Below are positions 52,736 to 62,654 of a stretch of 64,000 bases of DNA, piece after piece. The notes under the pieces were generated by a model that did not search any database, was not told the DNA's origin, and worked only from the letters and a program-made list of their open reading frames with translations. The stretch covers positions 992,001 through 1,056,000 of the forward strand of contig OX595987.1 in assembly GCA_951394045.1 (NCBI GenBank). The letters are read 5' to 3'. This DNA is from Nitzschia sp. DOCU1 (taxonomy: Eukaryota > Bacillariophyta > Bacillariophyceae > Bacillariales > Bacillariaceae). The stretch's first letter is position 1; every line of letters begins with the position of its first letter. The position numbers and the translations under genes are program-made.

Positions 52736-53677
52736 TTAGCCCACATCATCATGGAGATGCTCCAAGATATTCTTGGTTCCTCGGTACAGCGAAAAAGACA
52801 GGCCCGTAGCAATGCCGGTCTTGAGTACTGATGGCAGCAGACCACGGTAAAAGGCGGCGTATCCTTCGTTTTTGAGAATCTTTGAAAAACAGTCGAACAT
52901 ACCGAAGTAGACATCACCAACGGGACCAAAGACCGCTTGAGCTTGTATTCGCTTCTTTATCGTGTCCATCGGATAAACTATGATTTTACTAACCGATCCC
53001 GAAATTGAACCGGCATAAGCCGACATTCCGATGGCCCGATCCCCGCTGGTCAATGCATCATAGATTGCAAAATTCAACCCCATATAGGGAATTATTTGTA
53101 TTGATGCAGGACCGCAACCCGCATAAAAAGCTTTGACCCCCTTCTGTCGATACAAGACCAGGGCAAACTCCTGAAGGCTCTTGGGCGGTCGAAAAGTTGG
53201 AGTGTAGCCTGGATCGGCGAATGAAGATTGTACAGAGGCAACGGCGGATGGCATGCCTCGTGCTGCAAAAGTTGTCCGACAAATATCAAAAGGATAGGTG
53301 GCTACCGTCGCACAGAGACCTGCTGCTCCCCCCGATAGAAAAGCAACAACCGTTGGATGCGGCCGGTTCGGATCATCGTGTGCTTCGAACCAGGACTTGA
53401 TATTACCGTAAACGCCGAACTGTACCGCGGAGTAGCCGATCCAAAGATACGTTGCTGCCAGACTGCCGCGAAACAAAGCAAAGAATCCACCCTCGTCTTT
53501 CATGATTGTCGCAAACGAGCTCAGTAGACTCGGTCGAGGATAAGTGACTGAGCGGTCCAACTGTTGTCGAATCCTAACCAAATCCAAAGGTGCTGTCGCC
53601 AATCTAGCCCCCGCTCCTGCAACTGCACCAGCGACGCTGTTGTGCCATTGTGGATACGCCTTTTTAGAATCCGACAT
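52736..53677 (-). CDS. Mitochondrial carrier family protein (thiamine-pyrophosphate-carrier-like)
   Basis: 313 residues from ATG 53677 (MSDSKKAYPQWHNSVAGAVA); a start at 53746 would add 23 residues not typical of the family. Three ~100-residue repeats each carry the P-x-D/E-x-x-K/R signature: PLDLVRIR, PFDICRTT and PMDTIKKR, plus six transmembrane helices. The mix of motifs, GARLATAPLDLVRIRQQLD and FYAGCGPASIQIIPYMGLNF, recalls the mitochondrial thiamine pyrophosphate/deoxynucleotide carriers (TPC1/DNC) and adenine-nucleotide carriers of plants. It is placed in the inner mitochondrial membrane; the exact substrate is an inference. Confidence 0.9.
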   Translation of the reverse strand: MSDSKKAYPQWHNSVAGAVAGAGARLATAPLDLVRIRQQLDRSVTYPRPSLLSSFATIMKDEGGFFALFRGSLAATYLWIGYSAVQFGVYGNIKSWFEAHDDPNRPHPTVVAFLSGGAAGLCATVATYPFDICRTTFAARGMPSAVASVQSSFADPGYTPTFRPPKSLQEFALVLYRQKGVKAFYAGCGPASIQIIPYMGLNFAIYDALTSGDRAIGMSAYAGSISGSVSKIIVYPMDTIKKRIQAQAVFGPVGDVYFGMFDCFSKILKNEGYAAFYRGLLPSVLKTGIATGLSFSLYRGTKNILEHLHDDVG

Positions 53678-53746
53678 CACTTTAGTGCAGGAACCTTGAC
53701 CAGCTACTGTCGCTTTTCCTTCTCGATCGGCGTCGAACAACAGCAA

Positions 53747-54289
53747 CTCGGAATCAAAATGAGAACAATCACAAAAAGCACAAAAGCCACTAGTTCAAGA
53801 AGGCTGATGTAGTCATCCTCGAAGGGGTCGTCAATGCTTTCGTCAATTTTAGATGCAGAAGAGTCAAAGCTCATGAATGATTACTGCTGCTACTAAAGCA
53901 AGAGCTTTCTCAACAGAATGCGTTGGCGGCGAAGCTACAACAAATGTTTTGGTCGTCTCGGCGCGGTCCGCTATCGGCATGCACCATGATGATGACAGGC
54001 GCGCTCTCCTGCAACACGCGCGAGACGACCTTCGAAAGGCGAAGGAAAAATTGGTGGGCGCATACGAAACTATGTGCCGAGTTGGACGCACCACCGCTAG
54101 GTTAGCATGGGTTAGGTTAGCATGGGTCCGAGTTTTAAAAGTACTCCTCTCTAGTAGTAGTAAAAGTTAGACTCCGAAACTTTTCTTTCATAGATAGCGT
54201 TATCCCATCAATTCCTAGAGTAGCGGAAGTCGCTAAAGGGATTGAAAGCCCGATCGGTCTCTGGTGTCTGGCACAAACTGCTTCGCGAT
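53747..54289. other. Intergenic gap
   Basis: No gene. A 15-bp tandem word (GGTTAGCATGGGT(T/C)) is doubled at ~54101-54128, followed by a CTAGTAG patch (~54151-54165). Confidence 0.5.
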
Positions 54290-55358
54290 CTAGGCGTGCG
54301 ACGACATGAAGGAATCGAAAGACACGTACTTTGGATCCCATTTCAGCGCCTTATTACTAGCCGTTCCATCGTAGATCTTCCCAACTGGCTCCTTTATTCC
54401 TGTGCCAATGAATTTTGGCATGGATTTGCCGTTGTACTGCTTTGCCTTCAGCGTACTTTCGCAGATCTGTCTCCTCGTCAAAGGGTTACCATCACTGATC
54501 AAGAAAACATTCCCACTAACAACCGCAGGTCCCGCTCTTAGAGCTGCCAGTGCAGCACTTGCGGCATCATCATAGTGCAACAAATTAATGATCCCGTCTT
54601 CTCGACCCGAGACATCTTTGCCGCTCATCAACCAAAAGTTATGTGCGCCTCTGTCCATTAGATATAAACCAGCCAGTCGCAAGCAGCAGCCACCATGCTT
54701 CAACACTGCTTTTTCTGCATTGATTAAGCGGGCTGATCGTGCATTCTCGCCAGGATCAGGAAGAGGCGAATCCTCTGTGACTACCACAACTTCCGACCCC
54801 CCTGGCCCATAGCTGAAACAAGTCAACATGAGTATCTGGGCACATGCTATGACTGGACTACATCTGCTTGACTTACATGCCGCCACTTGATGTAAAGACG
54901 AAAACACCTCCTTCGGATGGCCCTGCCCAAGTTTTAGTTATGCACTCCTCGACAGCACCTGGGTAGTCCTCAAAGCCTGACGGAGGAGCGCAAAACACGA
55001 CATTCTTAAATTTCATCCCGACAACCTCATCACCAGTCTTGACTTGGAATCTTTCTGAAGAGCCTACTTCGGCGAGAATGGCATCGTGTCGATTATTCGT
55101 CTTGGTGATGCCAGTCACTGTCGAGTGCAAAAGCAGCGCATGGGTTCAGGCCATGGTCATCGCATCATCGCTTGAAAATGCAGGACCAGGGGATTTACCT
55201 TTCCAATCCGCAAACTCTGGTGATGCCCACAATTGTTTGCAGAGGCTAGTTCCAAGGACACCGCATCCTACAACGGCACATTCAGAAGATGACACGCTCA
55301 TGGCAATCGACAGCGGCCAATATAGCGACGCCGCCAATACAAGCTGAGGAAGAAACAT
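54290..55358 (-). CDS. Rossmann-fold NAD(P)-dependent epimerase/SDR-like protein
   Basis: Three exons, 55358-55199, 55117-54877 and 54812-54290; introns are 81 and 64 bp (GTAAAT...GACAG; GTAAGT...TTCAG), and the product has 307 residues. It starts with a hydrophobic stretch (MFLPQLVLAASLYWPLSIAM), possibly a signal or anchor; Met20 (55301) is a shorter option. The dinucleotide motif is AVVGCGVLGTSL, and the splice restores FTSSGGIYGPG, the Ser/Tyr region of extended SDRs. Later blocks (LRLAGLYLMDRGAHNFW, INLLHYDDAASAALAALRAG, VFLISDGNPLTRRQICE) fit the YeeZ-like NAD-dependent epimerase/dehydratase group, which is atypical and of unknown substrate. Its product is uncertain. Confidence 0.82.
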
Positions 55359-57682
55359 AACAAGCTTGGTTCCGTCCTCCTCTCAGTGACGATAGAAAAC
55401 GTTGAGAAAGGGTAGTTTAAGCTTGAAACCAACTTATAGTATCCTCCTGGAAGTGATAGGGGTGTGGTCGCAATGTGAGATCCTTGGTGACGACGAAAAC
55501 AACTTGAGGTTGCCGCTCGCGGGAATTTGATGCCGATCCAAATAGCGGGTCCACGTGGAGTCTGTTGAATGGTCGAACCAGTCGTTTTTAGTTCACGCCG
55601 GCCGTCTACGTCATCAAAAATAAAAGAAATCGCATGAAAAATCGAGAAGAGGCAACGCGTCCAAAACCAATGACCAATGCAAAAATGCCTCTTCAATGCT
55701 TGCACAATGACAATCGAGGGATAGTAAAAAGGTACACAGCAATCAGCATATTTGAGACAACGATTACGATGAAAAAGATAGCTAGCGTGGACTTGGATGG
55801 AGTCACATACAATCGGTGGTCATCGAAACGGCGGAGTGTTTCACGATGGGTTACTCCTCTGACTGCAAACCATGAAGAAACAGCTCGGATCTCGGCATTT
55901 CCTCCAACAAATCCATCACTTTTTCGCTCAATCGTCGTCACTTTTCTGCAAAAGGAGCAATCTGCGTTGCTCCTTTCTTCATCATCGCCATGAACTTCAT
56001 GACGATGATCGAGAGACAGTCCTACAGCAGCGCCACCGGCTGCTGTTTGTCTCGCAGGAAAGTCGGCAGTGCATTGAGTTGTGGAGATGACGTCCTGGGG
56101 TCCCCATGGGCGGGACCCTAAAAGCTACCATCGGCAGCACGCCGGGATCGATCCTCGCTCATGTTCTGTCTTTTGTTCTTCTCTCTTTCTTTCAACAGAT
56201 CTGTGGATTGCTCTGGTGGTGGCAGTCCAGGTGTGTTGAGCCTTCCCGGGGTCCCCATGGGCAGGATCCTAAAAGCTATCGTATCATCCTCCCGTGGTTT
56301 CGTGGCATGGGGCGGTAGCACGATGGGAAGCGTCGTTTGATTGTCAACAGAGGCGCTTTGATTGGAGGTGAGTTCTTTGCTGTCGTTCTGGTCTTCTTTC
56401 GAGTTGGCGGATGAGTGGGTGCTGCGGCATGTTCTAGGCCCGAACATGGTAACGCAGCACCCATGACCCCAATGATCAGTCTCCATCATAAAAATTGGCC
56501 TCCAAGGGAATGGACGAGGATTACTTAGGAGTCGTCGGATGAGGTGTTGCTTGCGACGTCTAGAATGGAAAGTGGAGAAGATTGGCGAGAACGAAGACGT
56601 TGGCCGACGAGAAAGGCTTCACCTTGCGATCACAGCTACTTTGTTGGCCGGATCTGTTGTTGGAAAGTTGAGTCCTCTCTTTGTTTTTCAGGTTGGTTGT
56701 GGTGTGGGTGTGGGTCTAGTTGTGTATTTATTCGGTGTCATTGTGGTAAGTGCAGATTGTCTGGTGTCGTTTGGTCCTATTTTCATCTCTCCCACAGTGC
56801 TACTTATACCCCTGTTCTCTCCTCATTTTGTAGGCGTCTGGTTTTTACAAAACCAACATTTTCCAGAGCAACGATCCTGAATACTGATCTCGACCCCAAT
56901 TCCAATTCTCCCGCACATAAACAGCCTGATCAACGCAACCGGTTAGTGGTTCCGGTTTTAAAACGTCCTCCACTCGGGTACGTGTCTTGTGGCGGAGAGT
57001 TAAGAGTAACCTGTGCTGGTGCGTGGAGGATTGGAATCGGCTGTACGCCATCGAGTGAAGTGGATTGTTGTCTCTACTAGGCGGATCTCCTTCCCTCCAG
57101 TATGTCGGTAGAGGGAGCTCTCCTCCCGTCAGAGCAGCTGTGGCCTACCCAACCATATCTTTGACGTAGCGGTGGGGCTCAGTAATTTGTTGCGTGAACA
57201 AATTCAGCCAATCGGTTCGATGAATAGATAGATGATAAATCTACTTGGGTTGTATCGGCATTGTCCGTGCTCAATCGCTAGCCTTCGCATTGATGTTGCA
57301 CTGTGACGAGACAATTTGTAGGCTAGTCATTCGTTGCCATTCCAACAGGTGAAGCTAAAGGTTTTATGATTTAAGAATCAAGCATAGCTAATCCTGGATT
57401 CATTCATTCAATCATTCAAGTCAATAGGGTTCGGTAGTTAGTAGGGGTTGATGGAGTTTCCTTATTCAGAGCGTTGCCCACTATTCATTCGAAGGAGCCT
57501 ATTTTAGACAAATCCCAATGTTTCTAGAGCGATCATATTCACGTCTCACATTTTCTTCATTGTAGACTTGGTATTGTAGCCACGGCAGATGCCCGACTAG
57601 CATTGCATAAACGACCCAGCGTTCTCGTCTACGGCGCCAGCACAAAGGCAAAGCAATGATCGTATAGCAGTAACGTACCATT
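55359..57682. other. 2.3-kb gene-poor region
   Basis: No supported gene. Frames of 70-180 codons overlap on both strands without any family signal. One minus-strand frame (ending at 55693) contains a membrane-like stretch (STLAIFFIVIVVSNMLIAVY) but lacks an ATG in a sensible place. A near-identical 30-bp block occurs twice at ~56100 and ~56250. Nothing else was recognised. Confidence 0.45.
56098..56285. repeat. Short direct repeat, two copies ~152 bp apart
   Basis: GGTCCCCATGGGC(G/A)GGA(C/T)CCTAAAAGCTA(C/T)C occurs at ~56098 and ~56250. The intervening sequence is not shared. Confidence 0.8.
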
Positions 57683-58486
57683 TCAGTGCCCAATGTTGTT
57701 TGAATGCGGACTTCTAGTAGACCTTCGCTTCGCCAAGTGAGCAACCCAAGCGACGGAACAAAGATTCATGGCGGCCACATATGTTTTCCGCTTCTTGGAA
57801 AGTTTCAGCCTGAACAAAGTTCATTTACGGGCATTCGAATCATTGAGTTAGAAAAAGAAGCCTTGCCGTTCAAATGAAAGTATATTGTCATACGACAGCA
57901 ACGAGAGCCACTTACAACACGTAGATCGACAAAGGCCAGTACTTCCAGCTATCAGCAACGGCAGAGCCAATTTCCGAAGTAGAGCGGCCGACCGCGCTAG
58001 GAATCGAAACAATAGCTGCTTTTGCTATATCAAGAAAAGCAAACATTAGGAGCAACTGGGGTGGCTGCGCCACGATCTGATCAAAGAGAACCGCAGTGGA
58101 TCGGGAATCAAAAAAGTTATCCTCCAGGAACTCGTTTCTAGCATCATGGTAAGAAATTAAAAATCGCCAAACGATCAAGCGACTCAAATACAGACTCACA
58201 GATAGTGCAAGAGCGGTCCAGCGATAAGGCCTCCGTGTAGAGCAAAGGAAACGACCTCCTTCCAGTCGATCGCTGAGGGCAAGCGAGCTGACTTTGGGGT
58301 AGTGCGGGCGCCCAACAGAGCTCCGCAGGCTCCAATTACCGCTGAAGTAACACATCTTGCCTTAAGAGGCTCATCATCCAGCCATTTCAAATATTTCTGA
58401 AGTAGCCCTGGATTCTTCGAATCGCGCCCTTTCTCGGCATCCTCTGCGCCGTCATGTGAGCAGAACGAACTTGACACCAGACTCAT
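57683..58486 (-). CDS. Mpv17/PMP22-family membrane protein
   Basis: Three exons, 58486-58200, 58137-57916 and 57809-57683; introns are 62 and 106 bp (GTGAGT...GCTAG; GTAAGT...TTCAG), giving 211 residues, the family's usual size. Key blocks in order: YLKWLDDEPLKARCVTSAVI, FALHGGLIAGPLLHYL (completed by the first splice to HYLNEFLED), AVLFDQIVAQPPQLLLMFAF and SWKYWPLSIYVLLKLSKKRK, then AAMNLCSVAWVAHLA, which take the place of the WPxWQ and C-terminal W-N motifs. Four transmembrane helices are expected, in the inner mitochondrial or peroxisomal membrane. The family is implicated in channel-like metabolite flow. The signature is weaker in the last exon, so the end of the model is less certain. 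Confidence 0.82.
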
Positions 58487-59371
58487 TTTGATAACGAATG
58501 GCCAACTTTTACGACGAGCGTTTCCGTCTTCCTTTTTCTGTTTCTCGATTTGTCATACCGACGATCCGGCTTGCAGTTGCTACCTCCATATACCCAATAT
58601 GGTGTAGTTTGACGATCGTGACAACAAAAATGCATCGCAACAACAAAAAAGCGAGCAAGAGATATCGGCGGCGGCAAAAGATATCGAATCGAATGAATCG
58701 ACTATGCAACGAAAGAAGAAGAAGAGAAGCAAGGCCCGCGCGGATTCCGTCCGCTTGGAACGTGGGTCGCGTTTATTAAATAGGATATCACTTAACCCCG
58801 ATTTCATTTGACGTACTAAAGTGTGGATCGAGACTGCGCAAAATGTGACATTCTGACGCTTTGCTCCGAGTTTTTAGCTCCCCGGAATGACTTTTGTCCA
58901 TAGTGTGTCTCCTGTGATAATAGTACGTGGTTTCAGCACTGCCGGTAGAGACAATAGCGTTGGCGAAGAACACCGAAATGCGGCTTGACTTTCCCAGCAT
59001 GCCCCGCTGCCGGTTTCCAAGTTTTAATTAAGTCCCGTTGCCGCTTCCGCTTCCGCCGCTTCCGCCGCTTCCGCCGCTTCCGCGCCCATTTATTTTGTTG
59101 ACGCGTGGAAGGTACGCACGGCCTTGTGCGCTCTAAAGATTTCCATCTACCTATGTTCTCATGCATCTTACTACGCTATAAGAATCTTTAACCCGTCACT
59201 TAGCCCCTGCCACGCCGGCCCTTCCCCTCCACCAAAACGCTAAAACACGCATGCTGGGTACGTCCTGCGGACATTTTATTTATTCGAAAGGGAGCTTTTG
59301 CCTCCCGCCCGCAAACAGTGAAGTTGGAGCTTCAATGAGGAGCCCAAGGGATTGTGGATTCGGATCATGCG
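58487..59371. other. Divergent intergenic region with a short satellite
   Basis: No gene is supported. It holds a CCGCTTCCG microsatellite (~59041-59084). The rest should include promoters for the Mpv17-like gene and the histidine kinase. Confidence 0.5.
59041..59084. repeat. CCGCTTCCG microsatellite
   Basis: About five tandem CCGCTTCCG-type units with slight variation. Confidence 0.9.
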
Positions 59372-62224
59372 ATGAGGTATCATAGCGCCGAACAAATGAT
59401 AAAAAGCCTCTCTGCTAAAGATTATTGTTCAACAGAGTTAACCATTATTGGTAATAGATACCAACGTAAAGCAAGGATAACGATGCCTCTGGATGTCAAG
59501 AAGTGTGATGCAAAAGATGACACTTCTTTGGTGTCCGCATCCACGACCCATCAAGAACACAGCCGTCTAGAGTTGGCTGTAAGAGAAACACGGGCTGTCA
59601 ATGTCCTTCGTGCAGCAGTGATGCTGCTTCTTATCACAACAGCAGTACTTGTTTGTGTGGGTGTCTACCTTTTCACGAAAGAAGCCGAGAATGTGCAGTA
59701 CGAACAGGAGTATGAAGATAGCGCCGTTCGTGTCATTGAGGCATTTCTCGGTTCATTTGAACGGAAGTTGGCGTCGATTAACAGTCTTTCTGTACAAATC
59801 ACGGCATACGCGGTGGAGACGAACAAGACATTTCCCTTCGTGACGGTCCCAAACTTTGAAATCCGAGGTGCGGATGTCAGAATAATAAGTGGCTCGCCGA
59901 TCATACATTGGATGCCATTGGTGACTTCCGAGAACAGAGCAGCTTGGGAAGAATATGCAATGGAGAATCGCTTTCAAATTAACGAAGCATTCGAAAGAGA
60001 GAGCAACTTAACACTGCAGCAGGACGAGTCTTTGGGGCTTACCGGAGAAATAGGTGACAAGGGAGACCGTATGCTGCTTCAGCAGGATAAGAATTCAGAT
60101 GCGCCTGTATTATGGAATGAGACGATTCTCCAAGATGGGACCGGATACCACCCCAAAATCTGGTCACTTGGTGCCGCTGCACCGCGGGGTGATTTACCAG
60201 AAAATTACGGCCCTCACCTTCCGCTTTGGCAGAGGTCACCTGTCAACATGGCGAGACAAGCATTGTTGAATATGGACTGGGCATATTCTCTTGTCCTTAT
60301 CGGTGTTTTGGGTGTTATGGAAGCAAGCCACGAGGCTGTCATGGGCCGCATAACCTTTCCAGTACCAGCTGCTGTAGAGTCGTTCCGGCAAAATCTTGAG
60401 GTTGGCCAGTTCCGACACGATGTTGATTCTGTACTGGAAGATCCGTTGACATTTGTCGCATATCCCGTCTTTGACTCGTTCGGCAAGGATCGACAGGTGC
60501 GGGGTATACTTGCGTCTGGTATCTACTGGAAGAAATTTTTCGAGGACATACTTCGTCCTTCCTCCATCGAAATTGTTTGTGTGCTGGAGAATTCTTTCAA
60601 TCAAACTTTTAGTTACCTTTTGGATGGACCAAAGGTGACGTATCTTGGATCGGGGGACAAACATAATCCCGAGTTTGACGACTTTGGCCGAAACACCGAT
60701 GTCAATTCATATGTGGAAAGAACTACTGGGCCAGAAACAAGGTCATATACGGCAGTTTCACTCAACAAAGACTTTGGGAACTACAAAGTTCGGATCTATC
60801 CAGCCTACACTCAAGATTATTCCCACAACCCGTGGTTGTACACTATCATTGTCGCGTCGGTATTCGCATTCACGTCGTTGATTTTCATTATGTTTACCAT
60901 TGCGGTGGAAAAGCGCCAACAGCTAGTAATGCGTGCAGCGGTCCAGAACTACCAACGAGCAGCAACCACTGCGCAGGAGCTGAATGAATTTCTGAGTCAC
61001 GAGGTGCGCAATCCACTGTCGGCCGCCATCGCCGCCTGTACGTTCATTGATTCGGCAATTCAAGAAACATCACTTATTGCCAGCTCCGAGTTCAAGCGGT
61101 CCCTGCAGGATGATTTGAAGATCATTTCTTCGAGCCTGTCGTTTGTCGCTGACTTTCTTCGAAGCATGCTGGATTTCCAGCGGGCGGCTCGGAAACAAAT
61201 GGAGCTGAAACTGGTGCCCACGGACGTACTGACGGATGTCCTCGAGCCAGTTGGGACCATGTTCTTCCAGCGTGATACCAATGTGGAAGTCATTGTTGAC
61301 TGTCCACGAAATTTGGTTGTGAACACAGACGGTCTTCGATTAAAGCAGGCCATCTTGAACCTCGGTCGGAATTCCGCCAAGTTTGTTGAGTCTGGATTCA
61401 TACGGTTCCGCGCGGATGTGGTCAATGGCAAACTGGAAATCTCTGTGGAAGATTCAGGTCCCGGGATACCGATTGAAAAACGCGAAGATCTTTTCCAAAA
61501 GTTTCAAGTTAGTTTGGATGTACTCAACCAAGGAACCGGCATAGGATTGAATCTCTCGAAAATGCTTGTGGATCTGCTCGGGGGTGCACTTTGGCTCGAT
61601 GAGGCGTACGACAGTGGAATTGAGGGCTCCATAGGTGCACGATTTGTCATACGCTTGGACAATCCTCCCCAAGTAGACTCGGGCGGTGAGTTGGGGCCCG
61701 ATAGCACACCGGAATTATATTGTGAGCGTGGCGAAGGAGCTTCTATAGCAAATTCTTCTGCTGAATCGACTGGCCAGGAGGATTCGCTCCGTGAGCAACT
61801 GCCAAAGCACATGTCGGTGTTATTCGTGGACGATGACCGTATGCTTCGGAAGCTTTTCGTCCGGGGTATCAAGAGGGTGGCGCCCGAATGGACAATACAA
61901 GAAGCTGCCAACGGTGAGACAGCGATTCGATTGGTAGATACACAGAGTTTCGATATGATTTTCATGGATCAGTATATGGCATCCACCGAAAAGATTTTGT
62001 TAGGCACGGAGACTGTCCGTGCGTTACGATCGAAGGGCGTTTCGTCCCGTGTGATCGGTCTGTCTGCGAATGATATGGAACTGTTGTTCATGGCCGCTGG
62101 AGCTGACAGCTTTATTCAGAAGCCATTGCCGTGTGGGAAAGAAGAGCTAACGGGGACGCTGCTGCGGATCATCAACCAAGTGCCAGTTTATGGGCAAGTC
62201 GTTCAAGAGAAGCATCCGGGTTGA
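59372..62224 (+). CDS. Hybrid sensor histidine kinase with CHASE sensor and receiver domain
   Basis: 950 residues from ATG 59372. Order: basic N terminus; transmembrane helix 1 (~80-101, AAVMLLLITTAVLVCVGVYL); extracellular CHASE-like sensor (~125-480) including TVPNFEIRGADVRIISGSPI and IHWMPLV; helix 2 (YTIIVASVFAFTSLIFIMFT); HisKA with FLSHEVRNPLSAA and phospho-acceptor His543; HATPase with NLGRNSAKF (N box), VEDSGPGIPIE (G1) and GTGIGLNLSK (G2); and a C-terminal receiver with DDD, phospho-acceptor Asp866 in FMDQYM and Lys917. All key residues are present, so autophosphorylation and phosphorelay are expected. CHASE domains sense small extracellular ligands (cytokinins in plants, others elsewhere); the ligand here is unknown. 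A partner HPt protein is not in the window. Confidence 0.95.
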   Translation: MRYHSAEQMIKSLSAKDYCSTELTIIGNRYQRKARITMPLDVKKCDAKDDTSLVSASTTHQEHSRLELAVRETRAVNVLRAAVMLLLITTAVLVCVGVYLFTKEAENVQYEQEYEDSAVRVIEAFLGSFERKLASINSLSVQITAYAVETNKTFPFVTVPNFEIRGADVRIISGSPIIHWMPLVTSENRAAWEEYAMENRFQINEAFERESNLTLQQDESLGLTGEIGDKGDRMLLQQDKNSDAPVLWNETILQDGTGYHPKIWSLGAAAPRGDLPENYGPHLPLWQRSPVNMARQALLNMDWAYSLVLIGVLGVMEASHEAVMGRITFPVPAAVESFRQNLEVGQFRHDVDSVLEDPLTFVAYPVFDSFGKDRQVRGILASGIYWKKFFEDILRPSSIEIVCVLENSFNQTFSYLLDGPKVTYLGSGDKHNPEFDDFGRNTDVNSYVERTTGPETRSYTAVSLNKDFGNYKVRIYPAYTQDYSHNPWLYTIIVASVFAFTSLIFIMFTIAVEKRQQLVMRAAVQNYQRAATTAQELNEFLSHEVRNPLSAAIAACTFIDSAIQETSLIASSEFKRSLQDDLKIISSSLSFVADFLRSMLDFQRAARKQMELKLVPTDVLTDVLEPVGTMFFQRDTNVEVIVDCPRNLVVNTDGLRLKQAILNLGRNSAKFVESGFIRFRADVVNGKLEISVEDSGPGIPIEKREDLFQKFQVSLDVLNQGTGIGLNLSKMLVDLLGGALWLDEAYDSGIEGSIGARFVIRLDNPPQVDSGGELGPDSTPELYCERGEGASIANSSAESTGQEDSLREQLPKHMSVLFVDDDRMLRKLFVRGIKRVAPEWTIQEAANGETAIRLVDTQSFDMIFMDQYMASTEKILLGTETVRALRSKGVSSRVIGLSANDMELLFMAAGADSFIQKPLPCGKEELTGTLLRIINQVPVYGQVVQEKHPG

Positions 62225-62654
62225 GACTGCGTCGACACCTCATGATACACTTGACTTCGATGCTTGCTTCAAAGATTTGCATGTGTGCTTTTCCTGCTCG
62301 TCCCGACCATCACACCAATGGTACCAACAAACCCTTCCTCTAGGGCAGATCTTACTACTGCAGACTGACTATGATGATCCCTGGACGGGTGAAAGAGGCA
62401 AAACTTGTGAGACGAATATCGTTCCGGCGAGCGAAGGCATCGATCCTCGTCGGTCGTCAACGTAGTTGCTGAGGAGACTGGTTTAACTACAACGGTGGTG
62501 TACAAGTAGGCAGCATCGGCTAGAAGAACAGACACATCAATTGGAATCGCGACAAGAAACTTCCACGCATTGTGTTTTTCTAGGAACCTTGGTTATTTCT
62601 ATGCGGTTCATCGTGTATATGTTTATGCAATCACCAACGCACTATGACTTGGAG
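62225..62654. other. Convergent 3' intergenic region
   Basis: Between the ends of the histidine kinase and the coiled-coil protein. No gene was recognised. Confidence 0.5.

Noticed and set aside
55693..56128. Long minus-strand open stretch with a membrane-like segment near its end
   Set aside because: No ATG in a plausible position and no recognisable domain; kept only as a note in the gap entry.
56118..56880. Overlapping frames of 110-180 codons on both strands
   Set aside because: They lie over each other without motifs, and part of the sequence is a short direct repeat. No gene can be supported.
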